DNA of 64,000 nucleotides from contig JBBRFW010000005.1 of NCBI GenBank assembly GCA_038241255.1, positions 17,295 to 81,294 on the forward strand. Reading direction: 5' to 3'. The stretch comes from Schlegelella_A sp038241255 (GTDB lineage: Bacteria; Pseudomonadota; Gammaproteobacteria; Burkholderiales; Burkholderiaceae_C). How positions within the stretch are numbered: the first letter of the stretch is position 1; every line of letters starts with the position of its first letter. Below, in pieces: positions 63,698 to 64,000 of this stretch. The notes below the pieces were generated by a model. It saw only the letters and a list, made by a program, of their open reading frames with translations, searched no databases and had not been told where the DNA came from. Made by a program: the position numbers and the translations under genes.

Positions 63698-64000
63698 TCA
63701 GAGGCCGAGATGAGTGCGCACCAGGGCCTGGTCGCCCATCAGCGCGTCCATCGTGCCGACGAACTTCACCTCGCCCCTCTCGAGCACGACCGCGCGGTCG
63801 GAAACGAGGCGGGCGAAGTGCAGGTTCTGCTCGGAGAGCAGGATCGCCACGCCCTCCTTCTTCAGCGCGACGATCATGCGCGCCATCTCTTCGACGATGA
63901 GCGGCGCGACGCCTTCGCTCGGCTCGTCGAGGAGGACCAGGTACGGGTTGCCCATCAGCGTGCGCGCGACCGTCAGCATCTGCTGCTCGCCGCCGCTCAT
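63698..64000 (-). CDS. LivF-type ABC ATPase, C-terminal part, start outside the window
   Basis: The visible 100 residues begin inside the ABC signature (SGGEQQMLTVARTLMGNP), followed by Walker B LVLLDEPSEGVAPLIVEEMA, switch LLSEQNLHFARLVSDRAVVL and the end VRTHLGL, typical of LivF. The Walker A part lies beyond the right edge. Orientation and spacing suggest it ends a second Liv-type transporter operon that runs on into the methyltransferase and hyuA genes, so the imported compound may be the substrate of the Hyu enzyme. Confidence 0.93.
   Translation of the reverse strand: MSGGEQQMLTVARTLMGNPYLVLLDEPSEGVAPLIVEEMARMIVALKKEGVAILLSEQNLHFARLVSDRAVVLERGEVKFVGTMDALMGDQALVRTHLGL

Overview
The window reads as chromosomal DNA of a very G+C-rich Gram-negative bacterium, most likely a betaproteobacterium of the Burkholderiales or a related soil lineage. 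The basis is the double-length UvrA, a PHA-granule phasin, periplasmic TrpX-like binding proteins, Liv-type ABC transporters, LytTR and RND families and strong G/C third-position bias. This placement is inference; no rRNA or tRNA gene was seen.

Layout. 1-5155: an incomplete Cache-HAMP-GAF-GAF sensor with a TrpX-like binding protein upstream, a decayed pgi fragment, a PEP mutase/isocitrate lyase family enzyme and a decayed LytTR response regulator. 5193-10087: a four-gene iron-type ABC operon (binding protein, SnoaL-like protein, fused permease, ATPase) on the minus strand. 10163-16389: zwf, a 59-residue ORF, a CDP-alcohol phosphatidyltransferase, a Liv-type binding protein, a VanA-like Rieske oxygenase, and an ECF sigma factor coupled to a small membrane protein. 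16423-22340: a complete RND efflux operon. 22528-27151: a DUF883-like protein with an internal duplication, DUF4142, a second VanA-like oxygenase, a remnant, an O-methyltransferase and a phasin. 27294-37123: a TPR protein, half of an amino-acid ABC system, an amidohydrolase remnant, FUSC, VOC, two hydrolases and a Ste24-like M48 protease.

37157-37404 is a short element with inverted repeats. 37407-47832: uvrA (double length), a FrnE-like DsbA protein, a membrane protein, an acyl-CoA ligase remnant, an M16 peptidase and a frameshifted serine hydrolase. 47861-52794: a complete livJ-G-F-H-M type operon. 52893-64000: a TonB-receptor remnant, a malonyl-CoA synthetase facing an MHS transporter, then a hydantoinase/oxoprolinase locus (hyuA, hyuB, DUF1289, chromene-carboxylate isomerase-like) interrupted by an oppositely oriented MORN-repeat gene, a methyltransferase and the end of another livF.

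The common theme is uptake and catabolism of organic acids, amino acids and aromatics, plus efflux. A second theme is decay: at least six genes are truncated or frameshifted while long neighbours (UvrA, the RND pump) are intact, which argues against general sequencing error. I found no clearly new defence or mobile system. The least explained structures are the MORN gene inside the hyu locus, the 248-bp inverted-repeat element, the duplicated DUF883-like protein and the SnoaL-like member of the ABC operon.
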